Notes under the pieces: generated by a model
The model's database searches: none
What the model saw: the letters and a program-made list of their open reading frames with translations, nothing else
What the model was told of the DNA's origin: nothing
Position numbers and translations under genes: made by a program
Assembly (NCBI GenBank): GCA_963805505.1
Contig: CAWDUP010000007.1
Span: 496,001 to 560,000 of the forward strand
Direction of reading: 5' to 3'
Source: JANPBY01 sp963805505
GTDB lineage: Bacteria > Actinomycetota > Actinomycetes > DATJPE01
DNA length: 64,000 bases
Shown here: positions 24,805 to 32,855 of the stretch, in pieces
How the letters are laid out: every line of letters starts with the position of its first letter
Numbering within the stretch: position 1 is the first letter of the stretch

Positions 24805-26169
24805 TTAGGTATTCCTCCCGCGCTTCTCCCGCACCCGCACATTGACCTCGATCGGCGTTCCCTCAAAACCGAACTCCTCACGAAGCCGGCGCTCGATGAA
24901 TCGGCGGTAGCCGGCTTCCAGGAATCCACTGGCGAAGACGACGAACTTCGGCGGCCTGGTGGCCGCCTGCGTGGCGAACAGGATCTTCGGCTGCTTGCCG
25001 CCCCGGACCGGCGGCGGGGTTGCCGCAACCAGCTCCCCGAGGAACCCGTTCAGCCGCCCTGTCGACACCCGCGAGTCCCAGCTCTGCAGCGCCGTCTGCA
25101 GCGCGGGCACCAACCGGTCCATGTGTCGTCCAGTACGAGCCGAGACGTTGACTCGCATCGCCCAGGGCACGCGGACCAGCTCTCGCTCGATCTCTCCCTC
25201 GAGGTAATAGCGGCGTTCGTCATCGAGCAGGTCCCACTTGTTGTAGGCGAGCACCAGAGCCCGGCCCGCCTCGGCCACCATGGAGATGATGCGGGTGTCC
25301 TGCTCGGTCAGAGGCTCACTGGCATCAACCAGGACGACGGCGACCTCGGCCTTCTCCAACGCGGCTTGGGTGCGCAGAACGGCGTAGTACTCATGGCCGG
25401 AGGCCTCGTGAGCACGGCGCCGGATCCCCGCCGTGTCCACAAAGCGCCACGTCGTGCCACCAAGCTCGATGAGCTCATCCACCGGATCCACGGTGGTCCC
25501 AGCAACCGAGTCGACGACCACGCGGTCCTCTCCTGCCAACTGGTTCAGCAGGCTCGACTTACCGACGTTCGGCTTGCCAAGCAACGCAACGCGGCGAGGG
25601 CCGTCCTGCTCGGCAAACCTATCCTGAGGCGCTTCTGGCAGGGCTTCGAGAATCGCGTCGAGCAGGTCGCCACTACCCCGACCATGCAGTGCGGACACGG
25701 AGTACGGCTGTCCGAGCCCAAGGTTCCACAGCGCCGCTGCTTCAGACTCGGTGCGCTGGTCATCGACCTTGTTGGCTGCGAGCACTATCGGTTTTCCCGA
25801 TCGCCGCAGTACTCGAACAATGGCCTCGTCTGGATCAGTGATCCCAACAGTGGCGTCCACGACGAGCAGCACAGCGTCGGCCGCTGAGACGGCGACCTCG
25901 GCCTGGGCCGCCACCCGGGCAGCCATCCCCTCGGCGTCCGCCGCCCAGCCACCGGTGTCGACCACGACGAAGCGACGACCGTTCCACAAGGCGTCGTAGG
26001 CGACGCGGTCACGCGTGACGCCCGGCACATCTTCGACCACCGCCTCACGCCTACCCAGAATTCGGTTGACGAGGGTCGACTTACCAACGTTGGGTCGGCC
26101 CACTACCGCCAAGACGGGCTGCGGTTCTGAGTCTTCGGGGAGGTCCAGATCATCGAGTCCTTGGCTCAT
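24805..26169 (-). CDS. der: Ribosome-assembly GTPase Der (EngA)
   Basis: A 454-residue double-GTPase needed for 50S ribosome assembly. Two complete G domains are visible: GRPNVGKST (about 25-33), DTGG and NKVD in the first; GKPNVGKSS (about 197-205), DTAG and NKWD in the second. A KH-like C-terminal domain follows (TPPPVRGGKQPKILFATQ, FVVFASG) with a basic tail (RVREKRGR). The ATG at 26169 overlaps the cmk stop. This is the end of the conserved cmk-der pair. Confidence 0.97.
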   Translation of the reverse strand: MSQGLDDLDLPEDSEPQPVLAVVGRPNVGKSTLVNRILGRREAVVEDVPGVTRDRVAYDALWNGRRFVVVDTGGWAADAEGMAARVAAQAEVAVSAADAVLLVVDATVGITDPDEAIVRVLRRSGKPIVLAANKVDDQRTESEAAALWNLGLGQPYSVSALHGRGSGDLLDAILEALPEAPQDRFAEQDGPRRVALLGKPNVGKSSLLNQLAGEDRVVVDSVAGTTVDPVDELIELGGTTWRFVDTAGIRRRAHEASGHEYYAVLRTQAALEKAEVAVVLVDASEPLTEQDTRIISMVAEAGRALVLAYNKWDLLDDERRYYLEGEIERELVRVPWAMRVNVSARTGRHMDRLVPALQTALQSWDSRVSTGRLNGFLGELVAATPPPVRGGKQPKILFATQAATRPPKFVVFASGFLEAGYRRFIERRLREEFGFEGTPIEVNVRVREKRGRNT

Positions 26170-26870
26170 CCTGGGCCAGCCACGATGCGCGCCTCAGCCA
26201 ACTCGACAACCTTGTCGATGACCTCGTCCAAAGTCAGGTTGGTCGCATCGACCAGAACCGCATCGTCGGCCATCGTCAGGGGGGAGATGTCTCGGCCGGT
26301 GTCTGCCGCGTCCCGACGGCGCAGGTCGAGCAACGTCGATTCGGGTTGCGCCCCAACGTGGCCTGCTCCGTTCAGCTCTTGGCTCCGGCGTTCCGCCCGC
26401 GCTTGCGCCGAAGCCGTCAAGAAGATCTTGAGCGTCGCGTCTGGACAGACGACCGTACCGATATCCCGTCCTTCGACGACGATGCCCCCATCGCGGATCG
26501 CAGCCCGCTGGAGCCTGGCCAGCTCGGCCCGGATCTCAGCGACGGCGCTGACCGCGCTCACGGCCGAGGTCACCCGCGGATCGCGGATCGCCTCCGACAC
26601 CTCAACCCCGTCGAGCGTGATGGACGGGTTGGCTGGATCATCCCCAGGGACCAGGTGGAGCTGACCGGCGGCCGAGCCGACCGCCTGCGGGTCATCGACG
26701 TCGACGCCTCGCTCGAGCATCCACCAGGTCACTGCCCGGTACATCGCTCCCGTATCCAGATAACGCAGCCCCAACCGCATCGCTACGCCGCGCGACACAC
26801 TCGACTTTCCCGCGCCCGACGGGCCGTCGACGGCGATCACCGTCGAGGTAGCGCTACTGGGCAAGGGCAC
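26166..26870 (-). CDS. cmk: Cytidylate kinase
   Basis: A 234-residue P-loop kinase that phosphorylates CMP and dCMP. It has GPSGAGKSS (16-24), LRYLDTGAMYRAVTWW, VVEGRDIGTVVCPDA (the CMP-site GRDIGT) and RRDAADTGRDISPLTMADDA near 200-220. The GTG at 26870 has AGGAGA a few bases upstream. It overlaps der by 4 bases and is separated from tyrA by 128 bases. Confidence 0.97.
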   Translation of the reverse strand: MPLPSSATSTVIAVDGPSGAGKSSVSRGVAMRLGLRYLDTGAMYRAVTWWMLERGVDVDDPQAVGSAAGQLHLVPGDDPANPSITLDGVEVSEAIRDPRVTSAVSAVSAVAEIRAELARLQRAAIRDGGIVVEGRDIGTVVCPDATLKIFLTASAQARAERRSQELNGAGHVGAQPESTLLDLRRRDAADTGRDISPLTMADDAVLVDATNLTLDEVIDKVVELAEARIVAGPG

Positions 26871-26998
26871 ATCGTCTCCTGAGCTGGCCGGGCACCGTTC
26901 ACCTGATCGTGACAGTTGGACTCGATCGGATGGTCCTCTCGGGTCGAACCACAGTAGTGGGCGTTAGGGGCTCGGACGGCCCGGTGCAGAATCTCCAC

Positions 26999-28114
26999 TC
27001 ACGCGTGCACGTTCCATCCAGCTGCGACGAGGGCAGCCGATAGTGCGTGAACAGCGGCCGATTGCACATACAGCTCGACGACGCCGACGGGGTGGCCGGC
27101 CGCGTGTTCGATCATGACGTCTTCGACGTTGACCCCGGCGCGTTCTGCCTCATTGAACAGACCGGCGAGCTGCCCGGGCTCATCGGTGACCACAACCGAC
27201 ACCCGTGCGTAGGTCGCTGGACGCCCGCCGTGCTTCCCAGGCAGTCGAGCCCTTCCTCGCCCGCCGCGCTGGATCAAGTCGTGCACAACCGTCCGAGCGG
27301 CAACGTCACCGCTCCGCTCCGGGGCGCTGAGCTGATTGAGCGCGCGGCGTACGGCGTCGAGATCACTCAAGAGAGCATCGAGCTCTCGCCGCACGCTCGA
27401 CGCGTTGGCCGACAAGATCTCTGTCCACAGCTCCGCATCGCCGGCGGCGATCCTCGTCAGGTCGCGAACGCCCGGGCCCGCCAAGGACACCACGTCGGCG
27501 GGCGCATCGGCCAACCTGGCCGCCATGGCGCTCGCCAGCACCTGCGGGAGGTGCGATACCAGGGCAACACCCGCGTCGTGCCGCTCGGCCGCCACCACGA
27601 TCGGGTCAGCTCCGCACGCCTCGACAACCGCCGCTGCGCGAGTCAACGCCGCGGCGGATGTCGTCTCAGTGGGACAGAGCACCCAAATCCGCCCTTCAAG
27701 GAGGTCAGCGCGCGCCTGCGCCGGCCCTGAGCGCTCCCGGCCGGCCATCGGATGGCCACCGACGAATCGGGCGCCCTCTCCGCCCAAGAGCTCGATATCA
27801 ACATGAACATGAGACTTGACTGAGGCAAGATCCATAACGCTCGAGGTGAGGAAACGACGCTGTGCGGCTACAACGACTTCCGCTACGCGCTGCGGGGGCA
27901 CTCCGACGACCACGACGTCGGGGTCAATCCCGGGTGGATCTGCCAAGCCAGCCCCGAGGTCTCGGGCCATGCGTACCGCTTCGCTCGACTGATCTTCAAG
28001 AAACACCGTGACGCCACACGCTCGAAGGGCCAGGGCGACCGAAGTTCCCATCAGCCCGGAACCGATGATCAGCACGCCCCTAGCAAGCGCCGCCGGCGCT
28101 GTTGGCGCGGTCAC
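26999..28114 (-). CDS. tyrA: Prephenate dehydrogenase
   Basis: A 371-residue TyrA. A Rossmann NAD(P) motif (LIIGSGLMGTSVALAL, about 15-30), the GGHPMAGRERSGPAQA active-site segment with its conserved His near residue 121, a helical dimerisation domain, and a C-terminal ACT domain (VVVTDEPGQLAGLFNEAERAGVNVEDV) likely to mediate tyrosine feedback. It converts prephenate to 4-hydroxyphenylpyruvate. The GTG start overlaps the aroH stop (GTGA), so chorismate mutase and dehydrogenase are made together. Confidence 0.94.
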   Translation of the reverse strand: MTAPTAPAALARGVLIIGSGLMGTSVALALRACGVTVFLEDQSSEAVRMARDLGAGLADPPGIDPDVVVVGVPPQRVAEVVVAAQRRFLTSSVMDLASVKSHVHVDIELLGGEGARFVGGHPMAGRERSGPAQARADLLEGRIWVLCPTETTSAAALTRAAAVVEACGADPIVVAAERHDAGVALVSHLPQVLASAMAARLADAPADVVSLAGPGVRDLTRIAAGDAELWTEILSANASSVRRELDALLSDLDAVRRALNQLSAPERSGDVAARTVVHDLIQRGGRGRARLPGKHGGRPATYARVSVVVTDEPGQLAGLFNEAERAGVNVEDVMIEHAAGHPVGVVELYVQSAAVHALSAALVAAGWNVHA

Positions 28115-28473
28115 CGTCCCAAATCTCTGCGCAGGATCTCGGTCCCACGAAGGTAGACGTGAACGACTTGGTCGCGCGGCGCGGCCATCTCGGCATGGAT
28201 CAGGATCCGGATCACGCGGGGCAGTGCGCCTACGACATCGAGCTCCTGCGCACAGATCAATGGCACGCCATCAAGATCAAGCCCACGAGCGGCGGACGCC
28301 GGAAAGTCGCAACGCAGATCCGGGGTCGCAGTGAACAGCACAGAGACCAACTCATCGAGCTGAAGTCCGTTGCGGTCCACGAGGGCTCTCAGCAGCTCAA
28401 CCACCGCCTCGGACATCTCTTCGCGATCGTCGTGCTCAAGCTGGGTGGCCCCCCGAATGCCTCGGATCGGCAC
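28111..28473 (-). CDS. aroH: Monofunctional AroH-class chorismate mutase
   Basis: A 120-residue protein with the AroH-fold signature: IRGIRGATQLEHDDREEM (Arg7, early acidic pair), ELVSVLFTATPDLRCDFPASAAR and PLICAQELDV, ending HVYLRGTEILRRDL. It rearranges chorismate to prephenate. The GTG at 28473 has GGAGGA 7 bases upstream. Its 4-base overlap with tyrA makes a two-gene tyrosine branch unit. Confidence 0.94.
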   Translation of the reverse strand: MPIRGIRGATQLEHDDREEMSEAVVELLRALVDRNGLQLDELVSVLFTATPDLRCDFPASAARGLDLDGVPLICAQELDVVGALPRVIRILIHAEMAAPRDQVVHVYLRGTEILRRDLGR

Positions 28474-28787
28474 AGCACTTCCTCCATAGGTGTCGGTCTC
28501 GGACCGCCCGGACGAACCTCCGGAAGCCTATCTGAGTGAGCCACGCGATCCTTGGAACCACCCCATTGATGAATTGGTTTCAGGTTATGCCTGATCTACA
28601 GCTTTATCGTTATAACGACAATTGGGCCGGCTGGAGTCACGGTGCCAATGTCGACTCATCGATACCACGTCGCCGTCCACCCGCTGGGGACGGAGAAGCG
28701 ACAGCGCCCTTGTCGACTTTCGAGTCTCCCGCTCGTCACCTGGCCATTCACGCCAGAGCGGTATGTCGACTTAACGTGCTTTGATCC
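28474..28787. other. Intergenic region with AT-richer patch and small palindromes
   Basis: A 314-base gap between rluB and aroH. No gene is convincing; an 82-codon frame at 28536 has no ribosome binding site or family look. The patch 28560-28625 is visibly less GC-rich and holds TCAGG-N5-CCTGA (28580-28594) and the perfect palindrome CGTTATAACG (28608-28617). Three copies of TGTCGACT occur at 28649, 28711 and 28764. Confidence 0.5.
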
Positions 28788-29531
28788 CTAGAGATCCACA
28801 GCCTGGTAGAGGCCCCCTACTTCTGGACGGTTCAAGGGACGAACTTTGCCCGGGCGCAGGTCCCCCAGCACAACCGGGCCGATGGCGGTACGGACCAGCC
28901 GTTCGACCGGATGATCGACGGCCATGAGCAGCCGTCGGACGATGTGATTGCGTCCTTCGTGCAGCACGATCTCAACCAGCGCCCGGCCTGCTGCGGAAGA
29001 AACGACCTTGAACGCATCCACTCTCGCCGGCCCGTCCTCGAGCTCGATGCCGTCGCGCAACCGACGACCCAAATCTCTCGGGACGGGCGCTGGAACATCT
29101 GCCAGGTAGGTCTTGGGCACCTCGTGGGATGGATGCATCAGCCGATGGCCGAGCTCACCGTCGTTCGTGAGCAGGATGAGCCCCTCCGTGTCCACGTCCA
29201 GTCGCCCGACGTGAAACAGCCGTTGCGGTCGACCCTCGACGTAGTCTCCCAGGCAAGGCCTGCCCTGCGGGTCGCTCATGGTGCTGACCACGCCGCGTGG
29301 CTTGTTCATGGCCAGGTGGACCAGATCGGGCGCAGCAGCGATCCGAGCCCCGTCCACACGGATAACGGCGTTGCTCACGTCTACCCGCACACCCTGCTCG
29401 CGGATGACCCGCCCGTCGACTTCGACCCGACCCTCGTCGATCAGCTTTTCGCAGGCACGGCGGCTTCCGAGGCCCGCCCTGGCCAGAACTTTTTGCAGGC
29501 GCTCACCCGCTGGTTCGCCGGACGCTGTCAT
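28788..29531 (-). CDS. rluB: 23S rRNA pseudouridine synthase (RluB/RsuA family)
   Basis: A 247-residue RsuA-type pseudouridine synthase. An N-terminal S4 RNA-binding domain (ERLQKVLARAGLGSRRACEKLIDEGRVEVDGRV, about 10-43), the catalytic Asp in FHVGRLDVDTEGLILLTNDG near residue 112, and HPSHEVPKTY. It isomerises a uridine in rRNA. In the actinobacterial scpA-scpB-rluB order it is annotated rluB-like; the exact site is inferred. ATG start 16 bases after scpB. Confidence 0.92.
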   Translation of the reverse strand: MTASGEPAGERLQKVLARAGLGSRRACEKLIDEGRVEVDGRVIREQGVRVDVSNAVIRVDGARIAAAPDLVHLAMNKPRGVVSTMSDPQGRPCLGDYVEGRPQRLFHVGRLDVDTEGLILLTNDGELGHRLMHPSHEVPKTYLADVPAPVPRDLGRRLRDGIELEDGPARVDAFKVVSSAAGRALVEIVLHEGRNHIVRRLLMAVDHPVERLVRTAIGPVVLGDLRPGKVRPLNRPEVGGLYQAVDL

Positions 29532-29547
29532 AGATTAACCCTCAACT

Positions 29548-30366
29548 TCATCTTAAGCCAATCGGATCATCTATTGACTCAATGTCAGGGAGCAGCGGGG
29601 CGAGCTCCGGCAACTCGTCGACCGAACGCAATCCCAGCCTCTCCAGGAAGACGCTCGTCGTCCGGTAGAGGATCGCCCCGCTGTCACTCTCGGTGCCTGA
29701 CTCCTCGACTAGACCACGCGAGAGCAGGGTCCGAATGACGCCATCGACGTTTACTCCGCGCACAGCAGAGATGCGCGCCCGGCTGACCGGCTGGCGGTAG
29801 GCAACCACCGCGAGCGTCTCGAGCGCCGCCTGGGTCAACCGCGCCTGCTGGCCGTCCACCACGAAACGCTCGACCACTGCGGCGCAGTCCGCTCGGGTGT
29901 AGAGCCGCCACCCGCCGGCTACTTCCCGCAACTCGAAACCACGCTGCGCGTCGTCATAGTCGTGAACCAGGGCAGCCAATGCGGCTTCGATGTCCCCGGT
30001 CGGCCGCTCCAGCACCTGAGCGAGCGTCACGGCGCTGACCGGTTCATCAACCACGAGCAAGATCGCTTCAATGCCTGCGGAAACACTCGGCGCCCCTAGC
30101 TCTGGCGTGGCGGACCACTCCGCTGTCTCCCCCAGATCGACGAGCTCTGTGTCGACTGCCTCTGTGTCGACTGCCTCAGTATCGACGACCTCAGTATCGA
30201 CGACCTCAGTTATGTCTTGCTGCGCCTGACCATGGTCACCTCCTGCACCGCTCGGCAGGTCACGCACGTCCACGACCGCTTCCGAGGGCGGGAACGGCGC
30301 AGTAGGCGTGCCGCCCAGGTCGCCGACCTCGGCATCGGTCCCTTCGCCCGTCTCGCGCTCCGTCAC
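29548..30366 (-). CDS. scpB: Segregation and condensation protein B with acidic repeat N-terminus
   Basis: A 272-residue kleisin partner of SMC. The conserved winged-helix part starts near residue 98 (GIEAILLVVDEPVSAVTLAQVL) and includes FELREVAGGWRLYTR and TQAALETLAVVAYRQPVSRARI. The first about 90 residues are an extra acidic segment with 5-residue VDTEx repeats encoded by 15-bp DNA repeats. The start is a GTG at 30366, overlapping the scpA stop (GTGA). ScpAB bridges the SMC heads for chromosome compaction. Confidence 0.94.
   Translation of the reverse strand: MTERETGEGTDAEVGDLGGTPTAPFPPSEAVVDVRDLPSGAGGDHGQAQQDITEVVDTEVVDTEAVDTEAVDTELVDLGETAEWSATPELGAPSVSAGIEAILLVVDEPVSAVTLAQVLERPTGDIEAALAALVHDYDDAQRGFELREVAGGWRLYTRADCAAVVERFVVDGQQARLTQAALETLAVVAYRQPVSRARISAVRGVNVDGVIRTLLSRGLVEESGTESDSGAILYRTTSVFLERLGLRSVDELPELAPLLPDIESIDDPIGLR
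30145..30204. repeat. 15-bp tandem repeat (4 units) inside scpB
   Basis: Two identical units CTCTGTGTCGACTGC (30145-30174), then two identical units CTCAGTATCGACGAC (30175-30204). They encode the repeated VDTE-type pentads of the ScpB N-terminal extension, so copy number can change without a frameshift. Confidence 0.85.
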
Positions 30367-31316
30367 GAGCTTGTCCCTTCTTGTGCCCTGCTTGAAACAG
30401 TCATCTCAGCGTCGTCGATCTCAGCGTCGTCCGAATCCGCGTCGGCAGCAGGATCGGCGCCAGCAATGCCAGCTGAGAAGTCCTCGAACTCATCGTCAAC
30501 CGTGACTTCGCCCGACTCAGGGCCGGTCCAGCGAACCTGAAGCTCACCCAGCGGATCGAGCTGGTCAAAAGTGACTGCGTTGTCCCTGTACAGCTCGAGC
30601 AGCGCCAGAAAGCGCGCGACGACGGTCAACGTGTCCGGTGAATCCGCCGTCAGAGCACGAAAGGTCGTGAGCCTGACCCGGCGAAGGCGACTGACCAGGA
30701 CCGCCGCCTGCTCGCGCACACTCACCCGTGGAGCATGCAGATGGTCCACGAAGACAACAGGAGCGGCGCGTGGTGTGAGCACCCGTTGGGCCAAGGCGGC
30801 GAACTCGACCGGCCCCAATCCGAGAAGGACCTCCGGGAGGAGACCTGTGAAGCGTTCCTCCATGCCCACCGCTCGTGGATGGCGTTTCGATTCGCTGGCC
30901 ATGCGGGCGGCGATCATCCCGGCAGCTTGCTTGTAGGCCCGGTATTGCAAAAGCCGCGCAAACAGGAGGTCTCGTGCCTCCAACAGCGCCAGGTCTTCCT
31001 CGTCCTCGACCTCGGCGGAGGGCAGCAACCGGGCTGCCTTCAGGTCAACAAGCGTCGCAGCAACCACCAAGAACTCGGTCGCCTGACCAAGGTCCCAGGC
31101 CCGGGCGCGCACATTGAGGTAGCCGAGGAACTCATCGGTCACCTCGGACAGCGCGACCTCGGTGACATCGAGCTGATGCTTGGCTATCAGGCCGAGGAGA
31201 AGGTCGAATGGTCCCTCGAACACCTCGAGATGTACGTGAAATCCTTTGGCCTCTGGTGCGCCGCTGCCGGCCGCGACTTCGCGGGAAGCAACGGGGACTC
31301 TCGAGGACGGGGTCAC
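30363..31316 (-). CDS. scpA: Segregation and condensation protein A (kleisin)
   Basis: A 317-residue kleisin. The N-terminal SMC-neck binding part begins HVHLEVFEGPFDLLLGLIAKHQLDVTEVALSEVTDEFL (about 27-65), followed by LGQATEFLVVAATLVDLKAARLLP. The C-terminal winged helix contains FLALLELYRDNAVTFDQ. An acidic Asp/Glu/Ala tail ends the protein. It closes the SMC ring with ScpB. Start GTG at 31316. It lies 51 bases after the ribbon-helix-helix-like gene in the parA operon. Confidence 0.95.
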   Translation of the reverse strand: MTPSSRVPVASREVAAGSGAPEAKGFHVHLEVFEGPFDLLLGLIAKHQLDVTEVALSEVTDEFLGYLNVRARAWDLGQATEFLVVAATLVDLKAARLLPSAEVEDEEDLALLEARDLLFARLLQYRAYKQAAGMIAARMASESKRHPRAVGMEERFTGLLPEVLLGLGPVEFAALAQRVLTPRAAPVVFVDHLHAPRVSVREQAAVLVSRLRRVRLTTFRALTADSPDTLTVVARFLALLELYRDNAVTFDQLDPLGELQVRWTGPESGEVTVDDEFEDFSAGIAGADPAADADSDDAEIDDAEMTVSSRAQEGTSS

Positions 31317-31367
31317 GATCGATCACGGTAACCGAGCCGAGCCCCCATGGCCTACCGCGCCATGCGC

Positions 31368-31823
31368 TCACCCCTCGCGGAGTCTCCGGACCAGAATGCT
31401 CGACTCTCCCTTGAGCTCCAGGTCGGCGATCACGAGGGAGACGGCCTCCCGCACGATGCGACCACGATCGACAGCCAGACCGTAGGACCCACGCAGGACG
31501 AGTCGAGCCTGCTCGAGGTCGAACAGCTCGTCGGCAGAGACGTAGACGGTGAACTTCTCGTCATGTCTCTCGCGCCCGGACGGCCTCCGATCGGCCGTGT
31601 GCCCCCGACGAGGTGCGGTCTGCCGAACGCCGCTGCCGGTGCGCGCCGGTGCAGGCGCGGGTTCCGATGCGGCGGTGGCAGCTGCTGGATCCCCTGGCAG
31701 GTCCGGCACCGCGCGCACCGAAGCACCAGCGCTGGGCTCGCTGGTTGCGTCCTCGAGGGCGTCTCCAGGACCGGTCCCGCGAAACAGCTCAGCTGCCCCG
31801 GGCAAGCTCGCACGTCTGCTCAT
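31368..31823 (-). CDS. Conserved actinobacterial protein with ribbon-helix-helix-like C-terminus, ParA partner
   Basis: 151 residues. The N-terminal half is Ala/Pro/Arg-rich and looks disordered. The C-terminal 65 residues (KFTVYVSADELFDLEQARLVLRG, then GRIVREAVSLVIADLEL) resemble a ribbon-helix-helix dimer: one strand and two helices. Its ATG overlaps the parA stop, so it is a candidate DNA-binding or adaptor partner of this orphan ParA, instead of a classical ParB. Function unknown; the call rests on position and predicted fold. Confidence 0.72.
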   Translation of the reverse strand: MSRRASLPGAAELFRGTGPGDALEDATSEPSAGASVRAVPDLPGDPAAATAASEPAPAPARTGSGVRQTAPRRGHTADRRPSGRERHDEKFTVYVSADELFDLEQARLVLRGSYGLAVDRGRIVREAVSLVIADLELKGESSILVRRLREG

Positions 31824-32704
31824 CGGGCCAGCACCTCCCTGGCCAACGAGCGATACGCCGCAGCCCCGGGAGAGCTGGATGCATAGCTCGTGATCGGCTC
31901 CCCGACGACGGTGGTCTCGGGAAACTTCACCGTCCGGGAGATCACGGTGTGGAAGACCTTGTCGCCGAACGCTTCGACGACACGGGTCAACACTTCTCGT
32001 CCGTGCACAGTGCGGGCGTCGTACATCGTGGCCAGAATGCCATCAACCTCAAGTCGAGGGTTAAGCCGATCTTGTACTTTGTGGATGATGTCCATGAGCA
32101 GGGCCACCCCTCGCAGGGCAAAGAACTCGCACTCCAGGGGGATGATCACGCCGTCCGCGGCCGTGAGTGCGTTGACCGTCAGCAGGCCCAAGGACGGTTG
32201 GCAGTCGATCAGGACGATGTCGTAGTCGGGCAGCACAGGCGTGAGGACGCGGGCAAGCGTGTGCTCGCGTGCTACCTCGTTGACCAGCTGAACCTCCGCC
32301 GCGGACAAATCGATGTTGCTGGGCAGCAGGTCCAACCCTGAGATGTTCGTCTTGAGCAGGACATCGTCGACCACGACCGAGCGGTCCACGAGCATGTTGT
32401 AGGTCGTCAGATCGAGCTCGTGGGGATTGACGCCCAAACCGACCGACAGTGCCCCCTGGGGGTCGAAGTCCACCAGGAGCACCCGGCGCCCGAGCTCGGC
32501 AAGGGCGGCACCCAGGTTGATGGTCGAGGTGGTCTTACCGACACCACCTTTCTGATTGCACATGGCGATGACGCGCGCCGGACCATGAGACGTCAGCGGT
32601 GGAGGCTCGACCAAGCTCGGAAATGGCCGGCCAGTCGGCCCGTACACGATCTCAGGGACAGGCACTGGCCCGCCTGGCGCCCCATCATTTGTCGACATAG
32701 ACAT
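31820..32704 (-). CDS. ParA/Soj-family ATPase
   Basis: A 294-residue deviant Walker ATPase: CNQKGGVGKTTSTINLGAALA (Walker A near 48-60), LLVDFDPQGALSVGLG (switch I) and DIVLIDCQPSLGLLTVNAL (Walker B). A 40-residue Pro-rich N-terminal extension precedes it. It is not beside a parB or the origin. The position above scpA and scpB matches the second chromosomal ParA of mycobacteria (Rv1708). It probably positions a cargo on the nucleoid. Confidence 0.9.
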   Translation of the reverse strand: MSMSTNDGAPGGPVPVPEIVYGPTGRPFPSLVEPPPLTSHGPARVIAMCNQKGGVGKTTSTINLGAALAELGRRVLLVDFDPQGALSVGLGVNPHELDLTTYNMLVDRSVVVDDVLLKTNISGLDLLPSNIDLSAAEVQLVNEVAREHTLARVLTPVLPDYDIVLIDCQPSLGLLTVNALTAADGVIIPLECEFFALRGVALLMDIIHKVQDRLNPRLEVDGILATMYDARTVHGREVLTRVVEAFGDKVFHTVISRTVKFPETTVVGEPITSYASSSPGAAAYRSLAREVLAR

Positions 32705-32855
32705 GTATCGTGTTGCCTCTCTACCGATCTGCGTACTTCATGACACATCGCCATGCAGTCCACCAACGATCGCGAACTCTAGGCTCCGGAGCGGCGATCC
32801 GGCAAGGCCGGAGCCGCCAGGCGGCTAGCTGGCGCGGCGGGCGGCTGTCCCGCTG

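Noticed and set aside
28649..28771. Three TGTCGA copies as ECF42 promoters
   Set aside because: None has CGAC or CGTC at 16-17 bases downstream.
30145..30204. Short tandem repeats as a CRISPR array
   Set aside because: Units are only 15 bp, have no spacers and are in-frame coding repeats of scpB; the same holds for 44396-44473.
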